This document shows, piece after piece, positions 1 through 8,094 of a stretch of DNA of 64,000 bases. A program made the position numbers and the translations under genes. The notes under the pieces are model-generated. The model was given only the letters and a program-made list of their open reading frames with translations. It did no database searches and had not been told where the DNA came from. Positions within the stretch are counted from its first letter, which is position 1; every line of letters begins with the position of its first letter. Origin of the DNA: an uncultured Bacteroidota bacterium (lineage in GTDB: Bacteria; Bacteroidota; Bacteroidia; Flavobacteriales; Flavobacteriaceae); the NCBI GenBank assembly GCA_902609035.1, contig CACLQG010000003.1:11438-75437 (forward strand). Direction: 5' to 3'.

Positions 1-692
1 TTGACAACAATGCAGATTTAGGGGCCGATGAGGTAACAGATACTGCACTGGAGGATACTATTGTAATGAACACGAAATGTTGGGAGGAAATTTACCGCAT
101 GCTTTTGTTAAAAGAACGTACTGTAGGTTTGGATAGAAACACTAAGGAAACACAAATATCTATTCACCTTAATCTTGATGGAACTGGAAAGGCCCAAATT
201 GATACGGGTATTGCTTTTTTTGACCATATGCTAGATCAGTTGGCCCGCCACGGTGGTGTTGACCTAAGAATAAAGATCCAAGGTGACTTAGAGGTTGACG
301 AACACCATACTATTGAAGACACGGCCATTGCCCTGGGAGAGAGTTTTGCAGAGGCTTTGGGGGATAAAAAAGGTATAGAACGTTATGGATTTACATTACC
401 AATGGACGATGCTCTGGCTCAAGTTGCCCTTGATTTTGGTGGGAGAAGTTGGTTGGTATGGGAAGCGGAGTTCAAAAGAGAAATGATTGGTCAAATGCCA
501 ACTGAGATGTTTTATCACTTTTTTAAATCTTTCGCTGATGGCGCCAAGGTAAATCTTAACATCAAAGCAGAAGGGACTAATGAACATCATAAGATTGAAT
601 CTATTTTCAAAGCTTTTGCCAAAGCTATCAAAATGGGCATTAAAAGAGACACGGATAAAATGATTTTACCCTCTACAAAAGGAATTTTATAA
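1..692 (+). CDS. hisB: HisB, 3' part: imidazoleglycerol-phosphate dehydratase domain of the bifunctional enzyme (partial at left edge)
   Basis: Catalyses dehydration of imidazole glycerol phosphate in histidine synthesis. The reading frame is open from base 3, and the residues before the first ATG (base 66) read like the end of a HAD histidinol-phosphatase domain ([13 protein letters not shown], then WEEIYR linker), so this is the tail of the two-domain HisB and the ATG at 66 is not the start. The dehydratase domain begins near base 115 ([13 protein letters not shown]). It shows the manganese-binding motifs DEHHTIEDT and NEHHKIES and the FFDHMLDQ segment, and ends with the usual LPSTKGIL. One base separates its stop from hisH. 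The phosphatase domain itself is outside the window, so its catalytic residues cannot be judged. Confidence 0.95.
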   Translation, partial: DNNADLGADEVTDTALEDTIVMNTKCWEEIYRMLLLKERTVGLDRNTKETQISIHLNLDGTGKAQIDTGIAFFDHMLDQLARHGGVDLRIKIQGDLEVDEHHTIEDTAIALGESFAEALGDKKGIERYGFTLPMDDALAQVALDFGGRSWLVWEAEFKREMIGQMPTEMFYHFFKSFADGAKVNLNIKAEGTNEHHKIESIFKAFAKAIKMGIKRDTDKMILPSTKGIL

Positions 693-693
693 C

Positions 694-1275
694 ATGAAAG
701 CAGTAATTGTAGATTATAATGCAGGAAATGTAAAAAGTATTCAGTTTGCATTGCAACGCTTGGGGGTGGATGCGCAAATTACGTACGACAATGAAACGAT
801 TTCTAAAGCAGACAAAGTAATATTTCCAGGGCAGGGAGAGGCGGCGAGCGCCATGGAAAAATTAAAATCCAAAGGTTTGGACTTATTGATTCCTCAGTTA
901 AAACAACCTGTGTTGGGGATTTGTTTGGGAATGCAATTGATGTGTAAGGAAACAGAGGAGGGAAATACGAAAGGTCTTGACATTCTTCCTGTTAAAGTCA
1001 CTCGTTTTCCCGACACAGTTAAAGTACCACAAATGGGATGGAATACAGTGAATCATAGCAAGAAGGAATTGTTTGATGGAATTGCTCAAGATTGCTATAT
1101 GTACCTTGTTCACAGCTACAATGTTCCTCTAAATAATGCTACTACTGCCGTGAGTAGTTATGCTGGAAATTATAGTGTAGCGGTTCAAAAGGAGAACTTC
1201 TATGGGGTTCAATTTCACCCAGAGAAGAGCAGTAAAGATGGTTTGAAACTCTTGGATAATTTTTTAAAATTTTGA
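694..1275 (+). CDS. hisH: Imidazole glycerol phosphate synthase glutaminase subunit HisH
   Basis: Class I glutamine amidotransferase that hydrolyses glutamine and channels ammonia to HisF to make IGP and AICAR. The 193-residue protein has the nucleophile elbow GICLGMQ with Cys77 and the His175/Glu177 pair in QFHPEKS, so the catalytic triad is complete. Length is normal for the family. It starts one base after the hisB stop and ends one base before hisA, within a co-directional his operon. No separate promoter is visible. Confidence 0.97.
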   Translation: MKAVIVDYNAGNVKSIQFALQRLGVDAQITYDNETISKADKVIFPGQGEAASAMEKLKSKGLDLLIPQLKQPVLGICLGMQLMCKETEEGNTKGLDILPVKVTRFPDTVKVPQMGWNTVNHSKKELFDGIAQDCYMYLVHSYNVPLNNATTAVSSYAGNYSVAVQKENFYGVQFHPEKSSKDGLKLLDNFLKF

Positions 1276-1276
1276 A

Positions 1277-2005
1277 ATGAGAATTATTCCTGCAATAGAT
1301 ATTATAGAGGGAAAATGTGTTCGACTTAGCAAAGGTGATTACAGTACCCAAAAAATCTATAATGAAGATCCTTTAGAAGTGGCTAAAGCTTTTGAAGGAA
1401 GTGGAGTTTCTTATCTGCATGTTGTGGATTTAGATGGTGCCAAATCAAATAGTATAGTGAATCATAAAGTTTTGGAAAAATTAGCAGTAAATACTGAATT
1501 AAAAATAGATTTTGGAGGTGGTCTAAAATCCGACGAAGATTTGAGAATCGCTTTTGCATGTGGAGTTAAACAAATTATTGTGGGAAGTATAGCAGTCAAA
1601 AAACCGCGTATTTTTAAGAAATGGTTGACACAATATGGCAGTGAAAAAATAATTTTGGGCGCAGATATAAAAGGAGATTTGATTGCTGTAAGTGGATGGA
1701 TGGAAACCTCTGATGAAACCATAGTACCCTTTATAAAAAAATTTCAAGACGAGGGAATTCAATACGTAATATGCACTGATATCAGTAAAGACGGAATGTT
1801 GGAGGGGCCTGCTTTTGGTCTTTACAAGTCGTTATTGATAGAATGCCCTGAAATTAAGTTAATTGCTTCTGGAGGGGTATCCGATATGTCCCAATTACCT
1901 CAGTTGGACCTCATAGGTTGCGAGGGTGTCATAATTGGTAAGGCGATTTATGAAAAAAGAATAAGCTTGAAAGATATAGAAACGTACATTGTAGAAAACA
2001 ATTGA
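1277..2005 (+). CDS. hisA: ProFAR isomerase HisA
   Basis: Phosphoribosylformimino-5-aminoimidazole carboxamide ribotide isomerase, a TIM-barrel enzyme that performs the Amadori rearrangement before the HisHF step. The 242-residue protein has the N-terminal catalytic Asp8 ([14 protein letters not shown]), the phosphate-binding loops DFGGGL and ASGGVS, and the second-half catalytic segment [10 protein letters not shown]. Spacing to hisH (one base) and hisF (three bases) points to translational coupling in the operon. Confidence 0.97.
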   Translation: MRIIPAIDIIEGKCVRLSKGDYSTQKIYNEDPLEVAKAFEGSGVSYLHVVDLDGAKSNSIVNHKVLEKLAVNTELKIDFGGGLKSDEDLRIAFACGVKQIIVGSIAVKKPRIFKKWLTQYGSEKIILGADIKGDLIAVSGWMETSDETIVPFIKKFQDEGIQYVICTDISKDGMLEGPAFGLYKSLLIECPEIKLIASGGVSDMSQLPQLDLIGCEGVIIGKAIYEKRISLKDIETYIVENN

Positions 2006-2008
2006 ATC

Positions 2009-2770
2009 ATGTTAACCAAAAGAATAATTCCTTGCTTGGATATAAAGGATGGGCGAACCGTAAAGGGGGTTAACTTTGTTGACCTTCGTGATGCTGGTGA
2101 TCCAGTAGAGTTGGCAAGACGATATACGCATGAGGGCGCTGATGAATTGGTTTTTCTTGATATATCTGCAACAGAGCAGAAAAGAAAAACTTTGGCAGAT
2201 TTGGTTTTGAAAGTCGCTTCGGCTTTAGACATACCTTTTACAGTAGGGGGAGGCATAAGCAGTGTAGATGATGCCAAAATATTACTTAGAAATGGAGCGG
2301 ATAAGGTTTCGATCAACTCTGCGGCAGTAAGTCGACCCGAACTGATCAACGAATTGGCAGATGCCTTTGGCAGTCAGTGTGTGGTGGTTGCTATAGATGC
2401 AAAAAAAATAGAAGATTGTTGGCGTGTGCATTTGGTAGGAGGAAAGGTACCTACCCCTATCGATCTCAACGAATGGGCGAAAGAGGCAGAAGTTCGTGGG
2501 GCGGGTGAAATTCTCTTTACCTCGATGGATCATGATGGAACCAAAAATGGATTTGCTAATACTGCCTTAGCAGAATTGACTGAAACAGTAAATATTCCCA
2601 TTATCGCATCTGGAGGAGCAGGAAATACCCAACACTTTGTGGATACTTTTAAAATCGGTAAAGCTGATGCAGCTTTAGCGGCTAGTGTTTTCCACTTTAG
2701 TGAAATCGATATTCCACAATTGAAAAATATTTTGAAAAAAGAAAATATAGCAACAAGAATCATCAAATGA
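2009..2770 (+). CDS. hisF: Imidazole glycerol phosphate synthase cyclase subunit HisF
   Basis: Cyclase half of IGP synthase, the partner of HisH. The 253-residue TIM barrel carries the conserved start [18 protein letters not shown] with catalytic Asp11, a second Asp in VVAIDAKK (near residue 130), and the phosphate-binding motifs VGGGISS and ASGGAG. Its last four bases (ATGA, 2767-2770) overlap the start of hisIE, a typical coupled junction. Confidence 0.97.
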   Translation: MLTKRIIPCLDIKDGRTVKGVNFVDLRDAGDPVELARRYTHEGADELVFLDISATEQKRKTLADLVLKVASALDIPFTVGGGISSVDDAKILLRNGADKVSINSAAVSRPELINELADAFGSQCVVVAIDAKKIEDCWRVHLVGGKVPTPIDLNEWAKEAEVRGAGEILFTSMDHDGTKNGFANTALAELTETVNIPIIASGGAGNTQHFVDTFKIGKADAALAASVFHFSEIDIPQLKNILKKENIATRIIK

Positions 2771-3366
2771 AAACAGCAAATTTTAATAAAGACCCCAACG
2801 GATTGTTGCCTGCCATAGTTCAAGATGCTCAAACATTAAAAGTTTTAATGTTGGGATATATGAATGAGGAAGCTTTAGAAAAAACTCAATCCTCAGGTAA
2901 GGTCACTTTTTTTAGCAGGAGTAAACAACGACTTTGGACTAAAGGTGATGAAAGTGGAAACTATCTTGACTTTAAGTCTTTAAAAGTCGATTGTGATCAA
3001 GACGCACTATTGGTTTACGCTCTCCCCCAGGGCCCGACTTGTCATAAAGGGGAGGATACCTGTTGGGAAGAGGATAATGTTTCAGCGTTTTCATTTATTG
3101 GCGCCTTGGAAGATGTTATTCAAAACAGGGAATCTCAACGTCAAGAAGGGAGTTATGTTAGTAATCTATTTGAAAAAGGGGTTGATAAAATTGCTCAAAA
3201 AGTAGGAGAAGAGGCAGTTGAAACTGTGATTGAAGCCATAGCTGACAGAGAGGATTTATTTATGGAAGAAGCTGCCGACTTGTTTTTCCATTACCTTATT
3301 CTATTGAGATCTAAAGGTAAAAGCTTAAAAGATGTTGGGGCTGTATTGGAGAAGCGCAAAGAGTAA
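2767..3366 (+). CDS. hisI: Bifunctional phosphoribosyl-AMP cyclohydrolase / phosphoribosyl-ATP pyrophosphatase HisIE
   Basis: Carries out steps 2 and 3 of histidine synthesis. In the N-terminal HisI domain (about residues 1-105) I see [11 protein letters not shown], the substrate loop TKGDESGN and the metal-binding stretch DCDQDALL with Cys in [12 protein letters not shown]. The C-terminal HisE domain (about 110-199) has [13 protein letters not shown] and the EAADLFFH motif of the MazG-like fold. The 199-residue length suits the fused form. It overlaps hisF by four bases and is the last his gene here; a lipoprotein gene follows after 40 bases. Confidence 0.96.
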   Translation: MKTANFNKDPNGLLPAIVQDAQTLKVLMLGYMNEEALEKTQSSGKVTFFSRSKQRLWTKGDESGNYLDFKSLKVDCDQDALLVYALPQGPTCHKGEDTCWEEDNVSAFSFIGALEDVIQNRESQRQEGSYVSNLFEKGVDKIAQKVGEEAVETVIEAIADREDLFMEEAADLFFHYLILLRSKGKSLKDVGAVLEKRKE

Positions 3367-3406
3367 TCACTTAATATATTGAGTTGAAATATTAAATATT
3401 TCACAA

Positions 3407-5173
3407 ATGAAAAAAAAGTTCTTTATCTTCTTACTTTTAATTCCTTTTTTTTCCTGCACTTTACCAAGTTCTAAGGAGAAAAATATTGAATTTGAAAACC
3501 TTTTAAACAAATATTATGAGGGTTCATTACAACTTTATCGTATTAATGCAACTTTTTCAGGGGATTCACGATACAATGACACACTTCCTAATTTTTTGTC
3601 TGTTGAATTTAAAAAAAAGGAAAAGGAATTTTTGGAATATTACCAATCGGCTTTGCTCAATTTTGATAATGGCGAATTAAGTCCAAATCAGTCAATGAGT
3701 AAGCGTATCTTAATTAGAGAGTTGCAATTGGAATTGGAGGGTCAAACCTTCCATACAGATTTGATGCCCATAAATCAAATGTGGACTTTTCAAATTACCA
3801 TTGGCCAATTGGCATCGGGTAAAGGCGCCCAGCCCTTTAAGACGCAGCAAGATTACCAAAACTGGTTGGTGCGTTTGGAGGGCTATTTGGAATGGTTGGG
3901 TTCGGCAGAAGAAAAGATGAAAAAGGGTATAGAAAAAGGTTATGTACTTCCTAAGTCATTAATTGTAAAGGTTTTGCCACAGCTTGAAGCTATGATGCAA
4001 AAAGATGTAACAAAACATCTTTTTTATAGTCCTATAGATGAAATGCCCGAGAATTTTACATTTGAGGAGAAAAAGAAATTTAGATCGGCCTATTCCAATA
4101 TGATTGAAAATCGAATTGTACCAGCTTACCAGCGACTCCACGATTTTATGGCGACAGAGTATCTAGAGGCGGGCAGAGAAAGCAGTGGTTTTGGAGCATT
4201 TCCTGACGGGGAGGCTTATTATGATTATGCATTACGGGTTTATACCACTACAAACTTAAAGGCAGACAGTATTCATCAACTGGGATTGAATGAAGTGGCG
4301 AGAATTCGAAACGAGATGGAAAAAATAAAAAATGAGGTGGGTTTCAAAGGTGATCTTAATGCTTTTTTTGAACATGTTCGTTCTTTACCTAAACTGATAC
4401 CTTTCGATGACCCTCAACATGTGATCGATAATTTCAATGCTATTTATAAAAAAATCAAGCCTAATCTAAACCAGCTTTTTTCACTGCAGCCCAAAACTCC
4501 TTTTGAAATAAGAAGGGTAGAGGCATTTCGAGAGGCTTCAGCAGCTGCACATTACAATCCGGGCTCCCTTGACGGTACTCGTCCTGGAATCTTTTATGTA
4601 CCCATACCAGAGGTAGAAAAATACAATGTGTACTCAGACGAAGATCTATTTCTTCATGAGGCGATTCCTGGACATCACTTTCAAATTTCATTACAACAAG
4701 AAAATGAGTCTTTACCTGACTTTAGAAAAAACTTATTTTACAGTGCTTTTTCAGAGGGCTGGGCATTGTATGCAGAATCTTTAGGAAAAGAACTGGGTCT
4801 ATACGACGACCCTTATCAGCATTTTGGAATGTTAGGTGCTGAAATGCACCGGGCGATCCGGCTGGTAGTTGACACTGGTTTACATGCTAAGTTTTGGACT
4901 CGAGAGCAAGCAATACAATTTTCACTTGACAATGAGGCCGAATCGTTGGCAGGAATAACCTCAGAAATAGAGCGATATATGGCAAATCCTGCTCAGGCAC
5001 TTTCATATAAAATTGGTCAACTTAAAATCATATCCTTAAGAAAAAAGGCGGAGGAAAAAATGGGAGACCGATTTGATATTCGTATTTTTCATCAAAAAAT
5101 ATTAGAATCCGGTGCTTTGCCATTGCATATTTTAGAGGAGAAAATCGATCTTTGGATCCAACAGCATATCTAA
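3407..5173 (+). CDS. DUF885 family lipoprotein, probable zinc metallopeptidase-like
   Basis: A 588-residue protein of the DUF885 family. The N-terminus is a lipoprotein signal (basic MKKKFF, hydrophobic core, lipobox-like FFSC with Cys17), so it should be anchored in the cell envelope. The HExxH-like metal motif HEAIPGHH occurs near residue 420, followed by SEGWALYAES, in which a downstream Glu could be the third ligand. This is the pattern of gluzincin-like peptidases, but substrates for DUF885 proteins are largely unknown, so peptidase activity is an inference. It lies 40 bases after hisIE and 9 bases before the next gene on the same strand, and may be transcribed with both. Confidence 0.88.
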   Translation: MKKKFFIFLLLIPFFSCTLPSSKEKNIEFENLLNKYYEGSLQLYRINATFSGDSRYNDTLPNFLSVEFKKKEKEFLEYYQSALLNFDNGELSPNQSMSKRILIRELQLELEGQTFHTDLMPINQMWTFQITIGQLASGKGAQPFKTQQDYQNWLVRLEGYLEWLGSAEEKMKKGIEKGYVLPKSLIVKVLPQLEAMMQKDVTKHLFYSPIDEMPENFTFEEKKKFRSAYSNMIENRIVPAYQRLHDFMATEYLEAGRESSGFGAFPDGEAYYDYALRVYTTTNLKADSIHQLGLNEVARIRNEMEKIKNEVGFKGDLNAFFEHVRSLPKLIPFDDPQHVIDNFNAIYKKIKPNLNQLFSLQPKTPFEIRRVEAFREASAAAHYNPGSLDGTRPGIFYVPIPEVEKYNVYSDEDLFLHEAIPGHHFQISLQQENESLPDFRKNLFYSAFSEGWALYAESLGKELGLYDDPYQHFGMLGAEMHRAIRLVVDTGLHAKFWTREQAIQFSLDNEAESLAGITSEIERYMANPAQALSYKIGQLKIISLRKKAEEKMGDRFDIRIFHQKILESGALPLHILEEKIDLWIQQHI

Positions 5174-5182
5174 AACTATTGA

Positions 5183-5857
5183 ATGTCAAATATCAACCCA
5201 CAAGTATTTAAGTTTTTTAAAACCCTATCCAAAAACAATAATCGAGATTGGTTTGAGGCCCATAAATCTGAGTTTAAGGCTTTGCAGGGAGAAGTGAAAA
5301 TTTTCATGAAAGCGGTGGAAGAGAAGCTTCAAATCCACGACAAGATTGAACAAGTAAAGATGTTTCGCATCTATCGTGATATCCGATTCTCGAAGAACAA
5401 AACTCCCTACAAAAACAATTTTGGCATTGCATTCCATCGTGAGAAACCTACATTAAGAGGAGGGTATTATATTCACTTAGAGCCTGGAAATAGTTTTTTG
5501 GGAGTAGGCTTTTGGGGACCAAAGCCAGCAGATTTATTTAGAATAAGAAAAGAACTAGAGTTAGATGCCGATGAGCTTAGAGAGATTATAAATGATCCTA
5601 CTTTTAAAAGCCATTGGGGTACTCTTGAGGGAGATGAGGTGAAAACTGCACCCAAAGGTTTTAATAAAGATCATCCAAACATTGACCTAATAAAAAAGAA
5701 ACAATACACATTCATAAAACGATTAAAGGATGAAGATGTTTTTAATCATGGTTTCACCATTTTGATAGATGATCATTTTCAAAAGATTCGTCCTTATTTC
5801 GATTACATGAGTCATTTATTAACAACTGATCTAAATGGGGAAAGTTTATTGGATTAG
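5183..5857 (+). CDS. DUF2461 domain-containing protein
   Basis: A soluble 224-residue protein covering the whole DUF2461 (TIGR02453) family. Recognisable blocks are FFKTLSKNNNRDWFEAHK at the N-terminus, MFRIYRDIRFSKNKTPYK in the middle, and GGYYIHLEPGNSFLGVG followed by GFWGPKPADL. No signal peptide or membrane segment is present. The biochemical role of the family is not known. It follows the DUF885 gene by nine bases and is the last gene of this rightward run. Confidence 0.9.
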   Translation: MSNINPQVFKFFKTLSKNNNRDWFEAHKSEFKALQGEVKIFMKAVEEKLQIHDKIEQVKMFRIYRDIRFSKNKTPYKNNFGIAFHREKPTLRGGYYIHLEPGNSFLGVGFWGPKPADLFRIRKELELDADELREIINDPTFKSHWGTLEGDEVKTAPKGFNKDHPNIDLIKKKQYTFIKRLKDEDVFNHGFTILIDDHFQKIRPYFDYMSHLLTTDLNGESLLD

Positions 5858-6345
5858 ATTTTTTAAAAACGAAGGAGACTATCAACTATATCTGTATGTG
5901 CATCGGGCCAGATGTTCTGCTTTAAAACTTTTCTCCTGTTCCCATCAACAAAAATGTAATGGTTTTATCAATTCATGTCTTAAACTCTTTAGGTCATTTG
6001 TACGATCATTATTATTATGTTTAATTCAATTGAGAAGTTAACTTGATAATCTTTTAAAAAGGAGTAAGTCGATTTTTACATTTTTATATACACAATCAAA
6101 TATTAAATAATCCTTTCCTTTCATCCAGCACAATATGTAATTACTTGAAATATTGTTACTTATTTAGAAATACCATTATTCAGAATATTTGATAAAAAAA
6201 ACTATTGACAATATAATTATTGATAAATAATGATTTTTTTTTCAAGTTTAGTTTTGGTTTTTCATTAACAAATTTTAAAATATTAAATATTTTAAAAATT
6301 AATTTATTTAAATTTATTATTATTGATAAAAGTAATTACTTACTT
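5858..6345. other. Intergenic, AT-rich, no gene supported
   Basis: About 490 bases between the DUF2461 gene and the likely TetR start. The right half is extremely AT-rich with runs such as TATTGATAAATAATG. A rightward open frame at 5835-6041 has no recognisable domain and overlaps the end of the preceding gene. On the minus strand a short stretch (about 5870-5975) reads like protein (FVDGNRRKVLKQNIWPDAH) but has stops on both sides. It could be a gene remnant that I cannot name. Confidence 0.5.
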
Positions 6346-6867
6346 ATGACAAGAAAACAAAACATAATTCTTAGCAGCGCACTAAAGTTATTCGCTAAAC
6401 AAGGATTTGAGGCTACTTCGACAAGATCAATTGCTTATGATGCTGGTGTATCCGAGGGTCTAATATTTAGACATTTCAAAAACAAAGATGGATTATTGAC
6501 GAACCTGATGAAAATTGAGGAGAAAAGATTAGAAAAATTAATTCAACCAATAGATAACCTTACACATCCTAGAGTTATACTAAAGCATGTAATCAGCCTT
6601 CCATTCAATATGGCAAAAGAACAAACAGACTATTGGAAAGTTTTTTATAGTCTACGATGGCAAATGAATATTGATAAAACTGAATTTTTAAGAAAACTTT
6701 ATATTAAGGTAGAAAATGCTTTTAAGGCTTTGAATTACTCTGATCCTCAATCTGAAGCAGATACCTTTATGATGATCTGGGATGGTGCTATGAATTATAT
6801 TCTTTTAGATAGTCCAATTAATTCTTTTGTTATATTCGAAACCTTGCTTGAAAAGTTCGATATATAA
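6346..6867 (+). CDS. TetR/AcrR family transcriptional regulator
   Basis: A 173-residue regulator with an N-terminal helix-turn-helix: ALKLFAKQGFEATSTRSIA, then DAGVSEGLIFRHFKNKDGLL (about residues 12-52). The C-terminal two thirds is the usual divergent ligand-binding and dimerisation region. An upstream ATG at 6220 would add 42 residues of low-complexity Phe/Ile/Lys-rich sequence translated from an AT-rich leader, so I chose the ATG at 6346 (MTRKQN). No target gene lies next to it: both flanks are AT-rich spacers, so autoregulation or a distant target are both possible. Confidence 0.85.
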   Translation: MTRKQNIILSSALKLFAKQGFEATSTRSIAYDAGVSEGLIFRHFKNKDGLLTNLMKIEEKRLEKLIQPIDNLTHPRVILKHVISLPFNMAKEQTDYWKVFYSLRWQMNIDKTEFLRKLYIKVENAFKALNYSDPQSEADTFMMIWDGAMNYILLDSPINSFVIFETLLEKFDI

Positions 6868-7042
6868 ACATCTTATTAAGTTCAGTATGTGATTAAATAC
6901 TTATATTTTTTCTATAATTAATATTATGTAAAATAGAAAATAAAGAATCTATTATTCACTCTTACATTACAATTCAGTTAAAAAAATTCAAAGTAATATG
7001 AGTATTTATTATTATTGTTTAAATATTGATTGAGTAGATTCT

Positions 7043-7384
7043 ATGAATAAAAAGTTAAACAGCTTATCCGATTTAGCTAAAATAAAATTCGAGGGGTTGG
7101 TTCCTGATCAAGAGGAAACCGTTGATCCTAATCCTGATTTCATTCCACAGCACTTAGAAGCCCATTTTAGTAAAAAAGGGAGAGCTGGAAAGGTCGTCAC
7201 CCTTATCAAAGGATTCGAAGGAGACCATGAAGCACTAAAATCCTTAGCCAAAACACTTAAACAAACCGTAAACACCGGTGGAACAGTAAAAAACGCTGAA
7301 ATTCTTATTCAAGGCAACTATAGGGATCAAATCATTGATAAACTTAAGGAAATGGGTCATAAAGTCAAACGCATAGGAGGTTGA
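7043..7384 (+). CDS. SUI1/eIF1-like translation initiation factor (YciH family)
   Basis: A 113-residue protein whose C-terminal 70 residues form the SUI1 fold: GRAGKVVTLIKGFEG, then LKSLAKTLKQTVNTGGTVK and GNYRDQIIDKLKEMGHKVKRIGG. Bacterial YciH proteins bind the 30S subunit and are thought to influence start-codon fidelity, especially on leaderless mRNAs. That fits this genome's apparent leaderless promoters but is only an inference. The N-terminus (1-45) is a charged extension. Its stop lies one base from the stop of the convergent ung gene. Confidence 0.9.
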   Translation: MNKKLNSLSDLAKIKFEGLVPDQEETVDPNPDFIPQHLEAHFSKKGRAGKVVTLIKGFEGDHEALKSLAKTLKQTVNTGGTVKNAEILIQGNYRDQIIDKLKEMGHKVKRIGG

Positions 7385-7385
7385 C

Positions 7386-8057
7386 CTACAAGGCCCAATC
7401 GATGGGTTCTTTTCCTTTTGAGGCCAAATAATCATTGGTTTTAGAAAAATGACTATTGCCAAACCAATACCCCCTATTGGCACTTAAGGGAGAAGGGTGT
7501 CCCGAGGTAAAAATACAGTGTTTTTCTCTATCGATCAGTTTTAATTTTTGTTTGGCATAGCCTCCCCACAACAAAAACACAATATTTTCATATTGATCAG
7601 AGAGGAGTTCGATTACCTGATCGGTAAATTTTTCCCAGCCTTTACCCTGGTGGCTGCCTGCCCTGTGGGCTTGTACGGTCAGGGTGGCGTTGAGCAGCAA
7701 CACCCCTTGCTTGGCCCAAGGACTCAGATCACCACTTTTGGGATAAGGGGTTTGAACATCTTTTTCCAATTCCTTAAAAATATTGATCAATGAGGGTGGA
7801 TGAGGAATTCCTGCGGGTACAGAGAAACACAGGCCATGCGCTTGCCCAGGTCCGTGATAAGGATCTTGGCCCAGAATCACCACTTTTGTTTTTTCGGGTG
7901 CACAAAGGTCAAAGGCATTAAAAATGAATTTTCCGGGAGGAAAACATTTGGCAGATCCGTAGGCTGATTTTACAAAATCAATCAGTGCTTTAAAATAAAC
8001 CGATTCGAAAGTGTTCTGCAATATATTTTCCCAATGCGGATGTATGCTTACTGCCAT
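7386..8057 (-). CDS. ung: Uracil-DNA glycosylase, family 1
   Basis: Removes uracil from DNA at the first step of base-excision repair. The 223-residue protein contains the catalytic water-activating motif GQDPYHGPGQAHGLCFSV, the uracil-binding segment LLLNATLTV, and the DNA-intercalating motif HPSPLSANRGYWG-like (HPSPLSANRG, then FGNSHF). Length is standard. It is convergent with the SUI1-like gene (one base between stops) and divergent from the MutS2-like gene, so two DNA-maintenance genes share the short region 8058-8094. Confidence 0.97.
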   Translation of the reverse strand: MAVSIHPHWENILQNTFESVYFKALIDFVKSAYGSAKCFPPGKFIFNAFDLCAPEKTKVVILGQDPYHGPGQAHGLCFSVPAGIPHPPSLINIFKELEKDVQTPYPKSGDLSPWAKQGVLLLNATLTVQAHRAGSHQGKGWEKFTDQVIELLSDQYENIVFLLWGGYAKQKLKLIDREKHCIFTSGHPSPLSANRGYWFGNSHFSKTNDYLASKGKEPIDWAL

Positions 8058-8064
8058 GATTTCT

Positions 8065-8072
8065 TAATTTTG
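8065..8072 (+). promoter_or_regulatory. Putative -7 element TAATTTTG upstream of the MutS2-like gene
   Basis: Exact match to the Bacteroidota -7 consensus TAnnTTTG, 22 bases before the ATG at 8095. No TTG at the usual -33 spacing was found, so the call rests on one element. Confidence 0.45.
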
Positions 8073-8094
8073 TATGGCTAATTTAGAAAAATAG

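Noticed and set aside
3407..3480. Long his operon extending into the DUF885 and DUF2461 genes with a shared metabolic function
   Set aside because: Same strand and close spacing, but no functional link; nearness alone is weak evidence.
5870..5975. Minus-strand peptide FVDGNRRKVLKQNIWPDAH as a gene remnant
   Set aside because: Protein-like but only about 35 codons, bounded by stops, with no recognisable family; RNase HII was considered because of VDGNR, but the following residues do not fit.
5835..6041. Rightward 68-codon open frame after the DUF2461 gene
   Set aside because: It overlaps the end of the DUF2461 gene, is rich in Arg, Cys and Ser in a random-looking way, and matches no family I know.
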